Notes: generated by a model from the sequence alone, not told the origin. A stretch of 64,000 bases of DNA from Paraburkholderia monticola (GCF_001580545.1 NZ_LRBG01000039.1:682001-746000), one strand, 5' to 3'; shown: positions 17,613 to 29,080, counted from the stretch's first letter. Translations and numbers: made by a program.

Positions 17613-17774
17613 ATGTATTTCGCTCTTCTCGTATCCCGGCTTCCGCAGGTCCGCGAGCCGCACCACTACTACGTCGAACCGTCGACGTCCGCACCGCCAG
17701 CGCCGATCAAACCGTCACAACGATGGTGGGCGGCCTTCAGGGCCCTGCTCCGGCGCGCAGCACGTCACGTCTGA
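17613..17774 (+). CDS. Candidate 53-residue proline-rich small protein in the mgtA leader
   Basis: ATG at 17613 follows CGGAG by seven bases. The protein starts with a hydrophobic M-Y-F-A-L-L-V segment, has a middle part rich in Pro, Tyr and His (H-H-Y-Y-V-E-P, then S-A-P-P-A-P), and ends in a basic amphipathic helix (A-L-L-R-R-A-A-R-H-V). It resembles no family I can name. A strong hairpin begins 12 bases after its stop. It could be a second translated regulatory ORF for mgtA or an independent small protein. Confidence 0.5.
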   Translation: MYFALLVSRLPQVREPHHYYVEPSTSAPPAPIKPSQRWWAAFRALLRRAARHV

Positions 17775-17785
17775 TCCTGGGGTCT

Positions 17786-17825
17786 ACAGCGCGCGTTTGT
17801 CGCATCGAGACGATGCGCGCGCTGT
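17786..17825 (+). promoter_or_regulatory. Strong two-part hairpin between the 53-codon ORF and mgtA
   Basis: Outer stem ACAGCGCGC / GCGCGCTGT (nine pairs) encloses an inner stem GCATCG / CGATGC with an AGA loop. It is placed immediately after a small ORF and 136 bases before mgtA, where ribosome position on the ORF could control its folding. No T run follows. Confidence 0.6.
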
Positions 17826-17961
17826 CGCCTCATCTGGGCACTAAAGCGGGCGTGGATGCGATCTGTCAGCTCGCTAACGGCTGCGGCCGCCCAGGCCATC
17901 TACTTTCCGACCTTCAAAAGCCGCGAGCCGTTCGCCGCGTGCATAGCAGCAGGAACAACCA

Positions 17962-20715
17962 ATGCAATACGAATCCAAAAACAACCAGCACACCTCCAGG
18001 ACGAAGCAGAAGGGTTTTGTGTCCGGCCCCTTCTCGCGCGAACAACGAGCCCATGCCCATGTTGTGACTGAAGCTAACGAATCCGTCAGCGCTACGCTCG
18101 CGAAGACAAACAGTTCGCTCGACGGTCTTCTGAAAACCGACGCGCTGGAGCGTCTCCATCTGGCGGGTCCCAACGAAGTCGCCCACGACAAGGCGCCCCA
18201 CGCACTGACACAACTGCTGTTGGCCTTCAGAAATCCGTTCGTGCTGGTGCTGCTGGCCCTGTCCGTCATCACCTTCTTCACGGACGTGTATTTTGCCGCT
18301 CCGGACGATCGCAGCTGGACCGGTGTCGGCATCCTGCTCACGATGGTGACCGTCAGCAGCCTGCTGCGTTTCATTCAGGAATACCGGTCGAACAAGGCGG
18401 CGGAGCGGCTCAAATCGATGGTCCGTACCACCGCGACCGTGATCCGCCGCGCGAGCGCGTTCGCGGAGCCGCAGAAGCAGGAGATCGCGATGCGTGATCT
18501 CGTTGTCGGCGATATCGTCTGCCTTCAGGCGGGGGACATGATCCCTGCCGACATCCGTCTGATCGAGTCTCGAGACCTGTTCATCAGTCAGGCCGCGTTG
18601 ACCGGCGAGGCATTGCCGGTAGAGAAATACGACACGCTCGGCGCGGTGGCGGAGAAATCGGCCCATGCCGAGCACGGTAGTGGCGCCGACCTCCTCGATC
18701 TCGCCCATATCTGCTTCATGGGCACGAACGTGGTCAGCGGGACGGCAACGGCGATCGTCATTGCCACCGGTGCCGATACGTATTTCGGTTCGCTGGCAAA
18801 AAACGTCGTCAGTCACAAGCGCGTCGAAACCAGCTTCGATCGTGGCGTCAACAGCGTTTCGTGGCTACTGATCCGCTTCATGCTGGTGATGGTGCCTGTG
18901 GTATTCCTGATCAATGGCCTGACCAAGGGTGACTGGCTATCAGCCGTGACGTTTGCACTCGCGGTCGCGGTCGGTCTGACACCCGAGATGCTACCGATGA
19001 TCGTGTCGGCGAATCTGGCCCGGGGTGCCGTCGCGATGGCGCGGCGCAAGGTGGTCGTCAAGCGTCTGAACTCGGTGCAGAATTTTGGCGCGATGGATGT
19101 GCTGTGTACGGACAAGACCGGCACACTCACACAGGACAAGATCATCCTCGAGCATCACCTCGACATCAACGGCAACCGGGACGAGCGGATTCTGCAACTG
19201 GCCTGGCTGAACAGCTTCCATCAAAGCGGGCAGAAAAATCTGATGGACATCGCCGTCGTGGACCATGCCAATCAACCTGGCGCGCCGGCAAAGCTGACGC
19301 AGTACGCCAAGGTCGACGAACTGCCATTCGATTTCGTGCGCCGCAGACTGTCGGTGGTGGTCGAAGCGGCGGACCGCAACCATCTGATGGTGTCGAAGGG
19401 CGCGGTCGAAGAGATGCTGGCGGTATCGACACACATCCAGGACGGCGACACGATCCACGAGCTGACCCTGCGCGAGCGCGACATGCTGGTCACCCGCGCC
19501 CGGGAGTACAACGAGGAAGGCTATCGTGTCCTGGTCGTCGCCACACGCGAGATTGCGCGCGTCGAAGCAAAGTCTCAGTACCAGACGCTCGACGAATCAA
19601 ACCTCGTGGTACGCGGTTTCCTCACCTTTCTCGATCCGCCGAAGGATTCAGCCGCGCCGGCCATCCGTGCGCTGCACGAGCATGGTGTGGCAGTCAAAGT
19701 ACTGACGGGCGACAACCACGTCGTCACCACCAAGGTCTGCCGGGACGTCGAACTGGAACCGGGCACCCCGCTGCTGGGACGCGACATCGAAGACATGGAC
19801 GATGCCCGCCTTGCGCAGGTGGTCGAACACACGACCGTCTTCGCGAAATTGACCCCGCTGCAAAAGGCACGGGTGGTGAGGGCGCTGCAGGCAAACGGCC
19901 ACACGGTCGGCTTCCTCGGGGACGGGATCAACGACGCGCCGGCGCTTCGCGATGCGGACGTTGGTATTTCCGTGGACACAGGGGCCGATATCGCGAAAGA
20001 AACCGCCGACATCATCCTGCTCGAAAAAAGCCTGATGGTGCTGGAGGAAGGCGTAATCAAGGGGCGCGAGACCTTCGGCAATATCCTGAAGTACCTGAAC
20101 ATGACCGCAAGCTCGAATTTCGGCAATGTGTTTTCAGTGCTGATCGCCTCCGCATTCCTGCCGTGGGAGCCGATGCTGGCGATGCAACTGCTGATCCAGA
20201 ACCTGATCTACGACCTCTCGCAGATGTTCTTGCCGTGGGACCGCATGGATCCCGATTTCGTGAAGAAGCCTCGCAAGTGGGACGCCGGCAATATCGGACG
20301 TTTCATGGTGTGGCTGGGTCCCACTTCGTCGGTATTCGACATCACGACCTTTGTGTTGATGTGGACGGTGTTCGGCGCCGGCGCAGCTTTCCAGCTACAC
20401 GGCGGCGGTCAGGCCATCATGAATTCCGGCTGGTTCATCGAGGGGCTCGTCTCGCAGACACTCGTCGTCCACATGCTGCGCACGCGCAGGATTCCGTTCA
20501 TCCAGAGCACCGCGTCCCTGCCGGTGTTGCTATCGACCTCGGTTGCCATCCTCGTCGGATGCTGGCTGCCGTTTTCTCCACTGGCCGGGGCATTGGGTTT
20601 TGTTTCGCTGGATCACAGCTACTGGTTCTGGCTCGTCGCGACAATGGTCGGCTATGTGATGCTGACACAGGTCGTCAAAACGCTATATATCCGCCGTTAT
20701 GGTCGGTGGTACTAA
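17962..20715 (+). CDS. mgtA: Magnesium-importing P-type ATPase MgtA
   Basis: A 917-residue P3B-type ATPase of normal length. Readable motifs are T-G-E-A-L-P-V-E (actuator T-G-E), D384-K-T-G-T-L-T (phosphorylated Asp), K-G-A (nucleotide domain), T-G-D-N and G-D-G-I-N-D-A-P-A-L (hinge). The C-terminal membrane domain carries the N-L-I-Y-D-L-S-Q sequence typical of MgtA/MgtB. It imports Mg2+ into the cytoplasm under Mg2+ limitation. The 100-residue N-terminal extension is charged. A weak GGA is ahead of the ATG. The long leader with small ORFs and hairpins suggests post-transcriptional control. Confidence 0.95.
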   Translation: MQYESKNNQHTSRTKQKGFVSGPFSREQRAHAHVVTEANESVSATLAKTNSSLDGLLKTDALERLHLAGPNEVAHDKAPHALTQLLLAFRNPFVLVLLALSVITFFTDVYFAAPDDRSWTGVGILLTMVTVSSLLRFIQEYRSNKAAERLKSMVRTTATVIRRASAFAEPQKQEIAMRDLVVGDIVCLQAGDMIPADIRLIESRDLFISQAALTGEALPVEKYDTLGAVAEKSAHAEHGSGADLLDLAHICFMGTNVVSGTATAIVIATGADTYFGSLAKNVVSHKRVETSFDRGVNSVSWLLIRFMLVMVPVVFLINGLTKGDWLSAVTFALAVAVGLTPEMLPMIVSANLARGAVAMARRKVVVKRLNSVQNFGAMDVLCTDKTGTLTQDKIILEHHLDINGNRDERILQLAWLNSFHQSGQKNLMDIAVVDHANQPGAPAKLTQYAKVDELPFDFVRRRLSVVVEAADRNHLMVSKGAVEEMLAVSTHIQDGDTIHELTLRERDMLVTRAREYNEEGYRVLVVATREIARVEAKSQYQTLDESNLVVRGFLTFLDPPKDSAAPAIRALHEHGVAVKVLTGDNHVVTTKVCRDVELEPGTPLLGRDIEDMDDARLAQVVEHTTVFAKLTPLQKARVVRALQANGHTVGFLGDGINDAPALRDADVGISVDTGADIAKETADIILLEKSLMVLEEGVIKGRETFGNILKYLNMTASSNFGNVFSVLIASAFLPWEPMLAMQLLIQNLIYDLSQMFLPWDRMDPDFVKKPRKWDAGNIGRFMVWLGPTSSVFDITTFVLMWTVFGAGAAFQLHGGGQAIMNSGWFIEGLVSQTLVVHMLRTRRIPFIQSTASLPVLLSTSVAILVGCWLPFSPLAGALGFVSLDHSYWFWLVATMVGYVMLTQVVKTLYIRRYGRWY

Positions 20716-20913
20716 TCCGCGTCGAAGCTGCGCGGCGGGTCGGCGCTATCCGGCCCGCGATCGCATTCATCAGCCTTGATCCATGGTCCGTCAGCGCCGT
20801 CCGTTACGGCGTGACGGATCGCACGACTCCACGGTCCGCCACTCCTCGTCATGCGCCATCGGGTGCGGGCGCCGGATGCACGCGACCAATTTACTTTCGA
20901 CCAGGTTCACAAG

Positions 20914-22026
20914 ATGTCAGTCAAACAGAACAATTCTTTCGCCATTCCGGCTGCCGCTGTCGCCACGCTGGCGTGCTTCAGCGCGAACATCCACGCGCAG
21001 AGCAGCGTGACGCTCTATGGCGAACTTGATACGGGGCTCGCCTTTGTGAGTAACGTCGGCGGCAATGCGCAGTACAAGGCAACCTCCGGCCTCATCGACG
21101 GGAGCTACTGGGGCCTGCAGGGTTCCGAAGACCTGGGTGGTGGCAACACGGCCGTCTTTCAACTGGAGCACGGCTTTTCAGTGACGACGGGCGAAGCACT
21201 CAACGATCATCCGTACTACGTCGGTCTTGGCAACGAAGCGTGGGGCACCGTCACGCTTGGTCACCAGTACGATTCGATCCACGACTACCTGGCACCGTTC
21301 ACCCTGACAGGCGGCGCGGGCGGTACGGCGTTTGCGCATCCGTTCGACAACGACAATGCCAACAACTCGTACCTCGCGCGCAACGCTGTCAAGTATGCGA
21401 GTCCGTCGTTCGGAGGTCTCAGTTTCGGCGGCATGTACGCGTTTTCGAACGATGCCGGCCAGTTTGCGAACAACCGTGCCTATAGCGTCGGCGCAAACTA
21501 TCAGAATGGTCCGTTCGCCGCCGGTGCCGCATACCTCCGCGTGAGCGGCCGCGGCAACACGGGGAACGGGGCGTATGACACGATTAATCTACCCGGGTCG
21601 AACCGCAGCGAATTCGATGCAACCGTCCAGACGCAGAACACGTATGGCATGGGTGCGAGCTATGCGTTGGGCGATTTCACGCTCGGTGCTGCGTGGTCAC
21701 GTTCGACCTATAGCGGCGTGGCCGATGCTGATTCCGCTTCCACCGTGCCTTCGGTTGGCTTCAGCAACTATGAAATCAATGGGGTGTATCAACTGAGGCC
21801 GATGGTGTCGCTCGCAGGCATGTACACGTACACAAAGGGCGCGGGCCAGCACTGGAATCAGGGAGGATTGCAGGCGGTTTATCTGCTCTCGAAGCGCACA
21901 GACGCGTACGTCGAAACGATCTTCCAGCGGGCATCGACGGACGCACCGGCTGTGATCAACAGCGCCGAACCTTCATCGGGCCGCAATCAGTTGCTGGTCG
22001 GCGCTGGAATCCGGCATCGGTTCTGA
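20914..22026 (+). CDS. Gram-negative trimeric porin (Burkholderiales OmpC-like)
   Basis: A 370-residue outer-membrane porin. The signal peptide ends at A28 (N-I-H-A) and the mature protein begins Q-S-S-V-T-L-Y-G, the hallmark of this porin family; W-G-L-Q-G-S-E-D-L-G-G-G-N and the final I-R-H-R-F strand with terminal Phe are also typical. I choose the ATG at 20914 because the upstream ATG at 20851 would put 21 polar residues before the signal peptide. It follows mgtA by about 200 bases on the same strand, so co-regulation is possible. A hairpin terminator follows. Confidence 0.93.
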   Translation: MSVKQNNSFAIPAAAVATLACFSANIHAQSSVTLYGELDTGLAFVSNVGGNAQYKATSGLIDGSYWGLQGSEDLGGGNTAVFQLEHGFSVTTGEALNDHPYYVGLGNEAWGTVTLGHQYDSIHDYLAPFTLTGGAGGTAFAHPFDNDNANNSYLARNAVKYASPSFGGLSFGGMYAFSNDAGQFANNRAYSVGANYQNGPFAAGAAYLRVSGRGNTGNGAYDTINLPGSNRSEFDATVQTQNTYGMGASYALGDFTLGAAWSRSTYSGVADADSASTVPSVGFSNYEINGVYQLRPMVSLAGMYTYTKGAGQHWNQGGLQAVYLLSKRTDAYVETIFQRASTDAPAVINSAEPSSGRNQLLVGAGIRHRF

Positions 22027-22082
22027 TCGGTCTGGCAGCGACCATCGGCTGGTCCCCCGCCCCGTGCCTACAAGGAACACTT

Positions 22083-22104
22083 CCGCCAGCACCTGGCGGT
22101 CTTT
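22083..22104 (+). terminator. Likely terminator after the porin gene
   Basis: CCGCCAG / CTGGCGG with a three-base loop followed by TCTTTG, about 55 bases past the stop. An outer pairing of GCCCCG (about 22058) with CGGGGC (about 22110) may extend the structure. Confidence 0.5.
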
Positions 22105-22153
22105 GTACCGCGGGGCGACATCGTGCCGATGTCGCTTCAACAGGGAGAACTGC

Positions 22154-22405
22154 GTGAATTGCACAGATAAGACGAATCGGGCCGGACAGGTCGCGCAGTA
22201 TGCGTTCGTGATTCACGAGGTCCCGCGATTACGCGCGGTGCTTTCCCTGATCCACGACATCGCGGCAGGACCACCCAGGCCTGACGCACTGGCAGACATT
22301 GCCCGCCTTGCGCGCTGCGCACTGGTCGTTTCAGTGCCGCCCGATCTCCAGACGGTCGAAACCGGTCATGCAGGGGTACGTTCAACGGATGGCGCTCAAA
22401 TCTGA
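22154..22405 (+). CDS. Small hypothetical protein, 83 residues
   Basis: A GTG start at 22154 is preceded by GGGAG at a good distance. The protein starts V/M-N-C-T-D-K-T, has an amphipathic helical middle (L-R-A-V-L-S-L-I-H-D-I) and a hydrophobic stretch C-A-L-V-V-S-V-P. I do not recognise a family. No signal peptide or clear membrane segment. It stands alone between the porin terminator and the BON-domain gene on the same strand. Confidence 0.45.
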   Translation: MNCTDKTNRAGQVAQYAFVIHEVPRLRAVLSLIHDIAAGPPRPDALADIARLARCALVVSVPPDLQTVETGHAGVRSTDGAQI

Positions 22406-22895
22406 TCCCCATCACCTGGGTCGATTCAAATCGACTGACGTGAGCCGGGCGACTATGGACGAATTGCCTACTTCAGCACAGACAGCCCCACAGCCCCTAT
22501 ATCAAACGGCATTTTGTGCACCGCGAAGGTGCTGCGTGCCATGTGCCACATGGTCCGCTCAGTGGGGCGCAAATCGATGGGACATCCGCAACCGGGCCGT
22601 GACATCCGGCATGGCTGAATATGACTAATCGGAACAGGTAAGCCGTGGTAAAAGGCGGAGAAAACCTAATTCAGATTCGTGATTTGCAATTCTGTCAACA
22701 CAATTAAAACACTGTCTGATCCGACCCATTCTAATATCGCCGATTGCCCACACAATTGGCCGGATTCGCATTGTTGCTTGACCTAACCCTTTATTGTTCT
22801 ATAGTGCCATTTGATCCGCCTCAGAGAGATCGTGGCGGCATTGTGAGTTATCCGTGAGTTGTACCCCAATGATCTGCAACGACAGGAGAAGATGC
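22406..22895. other. Intergenic region ahead of the BON-domain gene
   Basis: About 490 bases without a supported gene. The second half is AT-rich and carries the promoter candidate at 22778-22805; nothing else is recognisable. Confidence 0.5.
22778..22805 (+). promoter_or_regulatory. Candidate sigma-70 promoter of the BON-domain gene
   Basis: TTGACC and TATAGT with a 16-base spacer, about 90 bases before the gene start, in an AT-rich stretch. Confidence 0.5.
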
Positions 22896-23267
22896 ATGAA
22901 AGCAATCCACGCCGTCAGACTGGTCACCACCGCCCTTCTGATTTCGGGTTCAATTCATGCCTATGCACAGGCGAGCAACCCTGCTGCCCCTACTACGCCC
23001 CCGACCACAACGGCCGAAGCCCGAGGGCATTACAAGTCAATGAAGGCAGCGAACCGGGCGCTCCAACGCCAGGTTCGATCGGCGCTGGTGAAAGATAGGA
23101 GTATTTCGACGTCCAATATCACGGTTCGCGCTCGCGATGGTGCCGTCACCCTGCAGGGAAGCGTACCGGTTCAGGCACAAAGCGACCGGGCAACCGAAGT
23201 GGCGAAAGGCGTACCTGGTGTAACTTCGGTCAGGAACGCACTGTCGATCCGTCCTGTCGGGACCTGA
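22896..23267 (+). CDS. Periplasmic BON-domain protein (copy 1)
   Basis: A 123-residue exported protein. The signal peptide ends near A-Y-A-Q (about residue 25), then a low-complexity Pro/Thr linker, then one BON domain (about residues 50-120) with the pattern V-R-A-R-D-G-A-V-T-L-Q-G-S-V and V-P-G-V-T-S-V-R-N-A-L. BON domains are thought to bind membrane surfaces or phospholipids and occur in envelope-stress proteins of the OsmY type. CAGGAG precedes the ATG. A second similar protein is encoded at 31484-31870. Context with mgtA and a porin favours an envelope or stress role. Confidence 0.85.
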   Translation: MKAIHAVRLVTTALLISGSIHAYAQASNPAAPTTPPTTTAEARGHYKSMKAANRALQRQVRSALVKDRSISTSNITVRARDGAVTLQGSVPVQAQSDRATEVAKGVPGVTSVRNALSIRPVGT

Positions 23268-23377
23268 CGCGATCGAGTACCGCACCTCGCACGGCCGATG
23301 CTCTGGCCGTGCATGACATCGATGGCAGAAGCACTACGTGTTCGACTGCCCATCATGAATCTGATACATGGCGACGC

Positions 23378-23395
23378 GCCGGCTCTCGAGCCGGC
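23378..23395 (-). terminator. Possible hairpin terminator of the MFS gene
   Basis: A perfect GCCGGCTC / GAGCCGGC stem with a two-base loop lies just beyond the stop of the minus-strand transporter gene. No T run is present on either strand, so this is weak as an intrinsic terminator. Confidence 0.35.
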
Positions 23396-23400
23396 CTTCG

Positions 23401-24933
23401 CTATGTAGAGATTTTCTCGAGTTCGAGCCCTTTCGTCTTCGGTCCCATCAAGCCGATCGCCAGCATCACAATCAGCATCGCGCCCGCGATGAACACGAAC
23501 ACGCCGGTCGTCCCGAAGTAACGCAACACGGCCGCGATCAGAAAGGCCGTGAAAATCGCCGAAAAACGGCTCCACGAGTAAACGAAGCCGACCGCGCGCG
23601 CCCGGATGCTGGTCGGAAACAGCTCGGCCTGATACGCGTGAAAGCTGTACGAAATGATGTTGCCGGCAAGCGTCAGACATACGCCCAGGCTCACGAGCAT
23701 CACCGCGCCCGATACCTGACTGAACCACAATCCACACACGATATTGACGCCGGCCATCACGACGATCACCGTCTTGCGCTCGAAGCGATCGCCGATAAAC
23801 AGCCCAATGATCGGACCAAGCGGCGCGGCCAACGCGATCACGCTCGAATACATCAGGCTCGTCGTGATCGTGATGCCCTGCTTGATCAGCAGCGTCGGCA
23901 CCCAGTTCGCGAAGCCGTAAAAGCCGACCGTCTGGAAGATATTGAAGATCGTCATCATCAGCGTGCGGCTGCGGTACGGAGGCACCCACATGTCGCGGAA
24001 GCTGCCGCGCGGCGCGACTGCCACCGGCGGCGCCGGGGGCGGCAACTCGCGGCCATACTCGTTGCGCACTTTCGCTTCGAGCGCGCTGATCACGCGATCG
24101 GCTTCGGCAAGACGGCCTTGCTGCGCGAGCCAGCGCGGGCTTTCCGGCAACGCGCGGCGAATCCACCAGACGAACAACGCGCCATGCGCGCCGATCAGTA
24201 CGACCCAGCGCCAGCCGTCGAGACCGAACAGCGTACGCGGCACCAGCAGAAACGACAGAAACGCGACCACCGGCACGGCCGTGAAGCCGACCGCCTGCTC
24301 GCACGCGAACGCGCGGCCGCGAATCTGCTTGGGCACCAGCTCGGAGATGTAAGTGCCGATCGTCACCAGTTCGACGCCGATGCCGACACCGGCGACGAAA
24401 CGCCAGAAATTGAGGCCTGTCGCCGTTTCCTGAAATGCCATCACGACGTTGGCCGCGGTGTACCACAGCAGCGAATAGGTGAACACGGCGCGCCGCCCGA
24501 AGCGATCCGCGAGAAAGCCACACGCGATCGTGCCGATAAACAGGCCACTAAACAGCGCGGCGATGAAACTCGCGACACCGGTCGAGCCGAACAGGCCATG
24601 CGTGGTCGCGGTCAGCATGCCGCTTTTCACGAGGCCTGGCGCGATATAGCCGGAGTACAGCAGATCGTAGAGTTCGAAGAAGAATCCGAGGCTCAGCAGC
24701 ACGACGAGCTTCCAGATGGAGCGCGTCGCGGGCAAGCGGTCGAGACGCGCCGAAATGCTGCCTGCATCGAGCGATGCGGTGTTCGACGTTTGCGCGGGGG
24801 CGCCGTTCGCGGCACTGCCGGCCGCGTCGGTGGAATGGGCTGCGTTGCCGCCGCTACGCGCGACGGACCCCGCGTGATCGGGGGATGCCATGTTGTCTGT
24901 CTCCATTGCGACTGCCATTGCGGCTGCTTTCAT
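23401..24933 (-). CDS. MFS transporter (metabolite:H+ symporter)
   Basis: About 510 residues with 12 predicted membrane segments after a polar Ala/Ser/Gly-rich N-terminus of about 80 residues. The D-R-F-G-R-R-A motif follows helix 2 and a related G-D-R-F-E-R-K-T follows helix 8; A-L-P-E-S-P-R-W-L precedes the central loop, as in the sugar-porter/organic-acid families. The start is uncertain: 24933 is my choice, 24996 and later Met codons are possible. It lies about 100 bases downstream of the aconitase-like gene on the same strand, so it likely imports that enzyme's substrate. Confidence 0.85.
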   Translation of the reverse strand: MKAAAMAVAMETDNMASPDHAGSVARSGGNAAHSTDAAGSAANGAPAQTSNTASLDAGSISARLDRLPATRSIWKLVVLLSLGFFFELYDLLYSGYIAPGLVKSGMLTATTHGLFGSTGVASFIAALFSGLFIGTIACGFLADRFGRRAVFTYSLLWYTAANVVMAFQETATGLNFWRFVAGVGIGVELVTIGTYISELVPKQIRGRAFACEQAVGFTAVPVVAFLSFLLVPRTLFGLDGWRWVVLIGAHGALFVWWIRRALPESPRWLAQQGRLAEADRVISALEAKVRNEYGRELPPPAPPVAVAPRGSFRDMWVPPYRSRTLMMTIFNIFQTVGFYGFANWVPTLLIKQGITITTSLMYSSVIALAAPLGPIIGLFIGDRFERKTVIVVMAGVNIVCGLWFSQVSGAVMLVSLGVCLTLAGNIISYSFHAYQAELFPTSIRARAVGFVYSWSRFSAIFTAFLIAAVLRYFGTTGVFVFIAGAMLIVMLAIGLMGPKTKGLELEKIST

Positions 24934-25032
24934 GCCAACGTAGATCGCTCGCCGCGACCGGTTCGATGCCGGCCTGGTTATGTTCGCGCGTCGCACGCAA
25001 CACGCTGCCTCGGCCGGAGTCCGGCCAGCATT

Positions 25033-26988
<1,956 letters not shown>

Positions 26989-27119
26989 CTCTGCATTCTC
27001 CTTGCGCTCACTATACGGCGCGCAGGGCCGATGCCGAAGTGCCGGTGCGGCAAGGCTGCCGTCTCGTTTCGCGAATGCTCGGCGTTGCGCCGCGGCATGG
27101 CGGGCGTGCGGGAGAGCGT

Positions 27120-28022
27120 CTAAGGCTGATTGCCGAGGAACGAAACGAGGGCGGCCGCGCTCGCGCTCAACTGCTCGCGCGCCTTGAAGATGATGATCAG
27201 ATGACGCTCCGCCCACGCATCGGCGAGCGGCAGCAGGCGCACGTCGAGCGTGTTCACGTAGAGCAGCCCGACCGGCTCGGGCACGATCGCGATGCCGAGC
27301 CCCGCGTGCACCATCCGGCACAGCGCGTCGAGACTGCTTACGCGCATCCGCACGTCGAGCTGCCGGCTCGCGCTCGACGCCTGCTGCGCGAGCAGGCGCG
27401 TCAGCGCGCTCTCGCTGCGCAGGCCGACGAAGCTGTCGTGCGACAGATCGTCGAAGCTCACCCGCGCCGCCTCGGCGAGCCGATGCCCGCCCGGCACCAG
27501 CACCGCCAGCCGGTCCTGCCGGTACGGCAGTTGCTCGAACGCCTCGCTGCCCGCGACCGGATTGCAGATGCCGAAGTCCGCGCCGTGCTCGTCGACGATA
27601 CGCAGCACATCCGCGCTGTTTTCTTCTTCGAGTTCGATCGATACATCCGGAAACGCGCGGCCGAACGCGGCCACGTCTTCGGGCAGGAACTGCACGATCG
27701 AGGACAGATTCGCGACCACCCGCACGCGCCCTTTGACGCCGGCCGAAAAGCGCGACAACTCCGCGCTCATCTGCTCGATATTGCCGATGATCGCGAGCGC
27801 GTAGCGCAGCACGGTTTCGCCGACCGGCGTCACGGTGATGCCGCGCGAGCCGCGCTGAATCACCGGCAGGCCGATCAGCGCCTCGATCTCGGCAATGCGC
27901 CGGCTCACCGCCGACGACGCGATGAACTCGCGCTCCGCCGCGCGGGCGATATTGCGCTCCTGGCAGACGGCGACGAACAGGCGCAGCGAAGTGAGATCGA
28001 GTTTCTTGAGCAGGTTTTCCAT
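27120..28022 (-). CDS. LysR-family transcriptional regulator
   Basis: A 300-residue regulator of standard length. The N-terminal helix-turn-helix spans about residues 9-67 (L-D-L-T-S-L-R-L-F-V-A-V-C-Q-E ... S-S-A-V-S-R-R-I-A), followed by the linker helix and an effector-binding domain. It sits 131 bases upstream of the aconitase-like gene on the same strand, so it probably controls the enzyme/transporter pair; co-directional placement is less usual than divergent. Confidence 0.88.
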   Translation of the reverse strand: MENLLKKLDLTSLRLFVAVCQERNIARAAEREFIASSAVSRRIAEIEALIGLPVIQRGSRGITVTPVGETVLRYALAIIGNIEQMSAELSRFSAGVKGRVRVVANLSSIVQFLPEDVAAFGRAFPDVSIELEEENSADVLRIVDEHGADFGICNPVAGSEAFEQLPYRQDRLAVLVPGGHRLAEAARVSFDDLSHDSFVGLRSESALTRLLAQQASSASRQLDVRMRVSSLDALCRMVHAGLGIAIVPEPVGLLYVNTLDVRLLPLADAWAERHLIIIFKAREQLSASAAALVSFLGNQP

Positions 28023-28125
28023 GGGACGAGGCGTGTCTTACGACAGGCGCGAGGAAACGCTGGAAGGGTGGCCGCTATCGTCTCACGGAGCGCCGGGCCG
28101 CGCCATCACGCGCCGACAGTGGCCC

Positions 28126-28854
28126 TCACAGCGCATCATGAAAGATGATGCCGACCGTATGCCGATGTCCCGAGCGCAGGCGGCTCACGCCATGCCGCAG
28201 ATTCACACGATACGGGCCGCGCGTGCCTTGCACCGGCCGGCTGTTCACGGTGAATACGACCGCGTCACCCTTCGCGAGCGGCACGACTTCGGCGCGCGAC
28301 TGCATGCGCGGACGCTGCTCGGTCATCACGAACTCGCCGCCGGTAAAGTCGCGCCCCGGCTCCGAGAGCAGCACCGCAAGCTGGAGCGGGAACACGTGTT
28401 CGCCGTACAGGTCCTGGTGCAGGCAGTTGTAATCGCCTTCGCCGTATTGGAGGATCAGTGGCGTCGGACGCACCTGGCCGGCGTCATGGCAGCGTCGAAT
28501 GAAATCAGCGTGCTTCGGCGGATACCGCACCTCGATGCCCATCGCCCTATTCCAGCGGTTCGCGACCGGCACGAGGTGCGGATACAGCGCACCGCGCAAG
28601 CCGTCGACGAGCGGCGGCAACGGATACGCGAAGTACTTGTATTCGCCGCGGCCGAAACCGTGGCGCGCCATCACGATGCGGCTGCGATAGAGCTCGTCCT
28701 GCGAATAGAGCGCGCTCAGCGCATCGCACTCGCGAGGCGTCAGGAGTTGCGGCACGGCGGCGCAGCCGTACTGGTCGAGCTCGTGTTCGATCCGCGGCCA
28801 GTCGAGTGCGTCGACGCGTCGGTCAATCGTTTGGGTGGGGGCTATTGCGTTCAT
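28126..28854 (-). CDS. 2-oxoglutarate/Fe(II)-dependent oxygenase superfamily protein
   Basis: A 242-residue protein with the double-stranded beta-helix motifs of the superfamily: H-Q-D for the first two Fe ligands (in N-C-L-H-Q-D-L-Y-G), a G-G-E-F turn, and a distal His followed by an Arg region near the C-terminus (R-V-N-L-R-H-G-V-S-R). Related bacterial proteins hydroxylate small molecules, proteins or nucleic acids; the substrate here is not evident. No signal peptide. It stands next to the LysR gene in the same direction. Confidence 0.8.
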   Translation of the reverse strand: MNAIAPTQTIDRRVDALDWPRIEHELDQYGCAAVPQLLTPRECDALSALYSQDELYRSRIVMARHGFGRGEYKYFAYPLPPLVDGLRGALYPHLVPVANRWNRAMGIEVRYPPKHADFIRRCHDAGQVRPTPLILQYGEGDYNCLHQDLYGEHVFPLQLAVLLSEPGRDFTGGEFVMTEQRPRMQSRAEVVPLAKGDAVVFTVNSRPVQGTRGPYRVNLRHGVSRLRSGHRHTVGIIFHDAL

Positions 28855-29080
28855 CGTCGATGAGTGGGCGGCCGGGCTCGGTGCCCGCGCCGTGAAAGTA
28901 AGTCGCTCGATGACGCTAGTGTAAGAGTGTCGGACCGGTAAAACACTCCGGGTCTTGCGGTCAAATTCGGCCGGGCTGCACGGGCGGACGATTCACGCTA
29001 CGCTGTCGGTTTCGTTGCGGCCGCATTGGCCACGCTGCATTTGCCAGGCCGCATTGCACTTCATTTCGCCGGGGACACCC

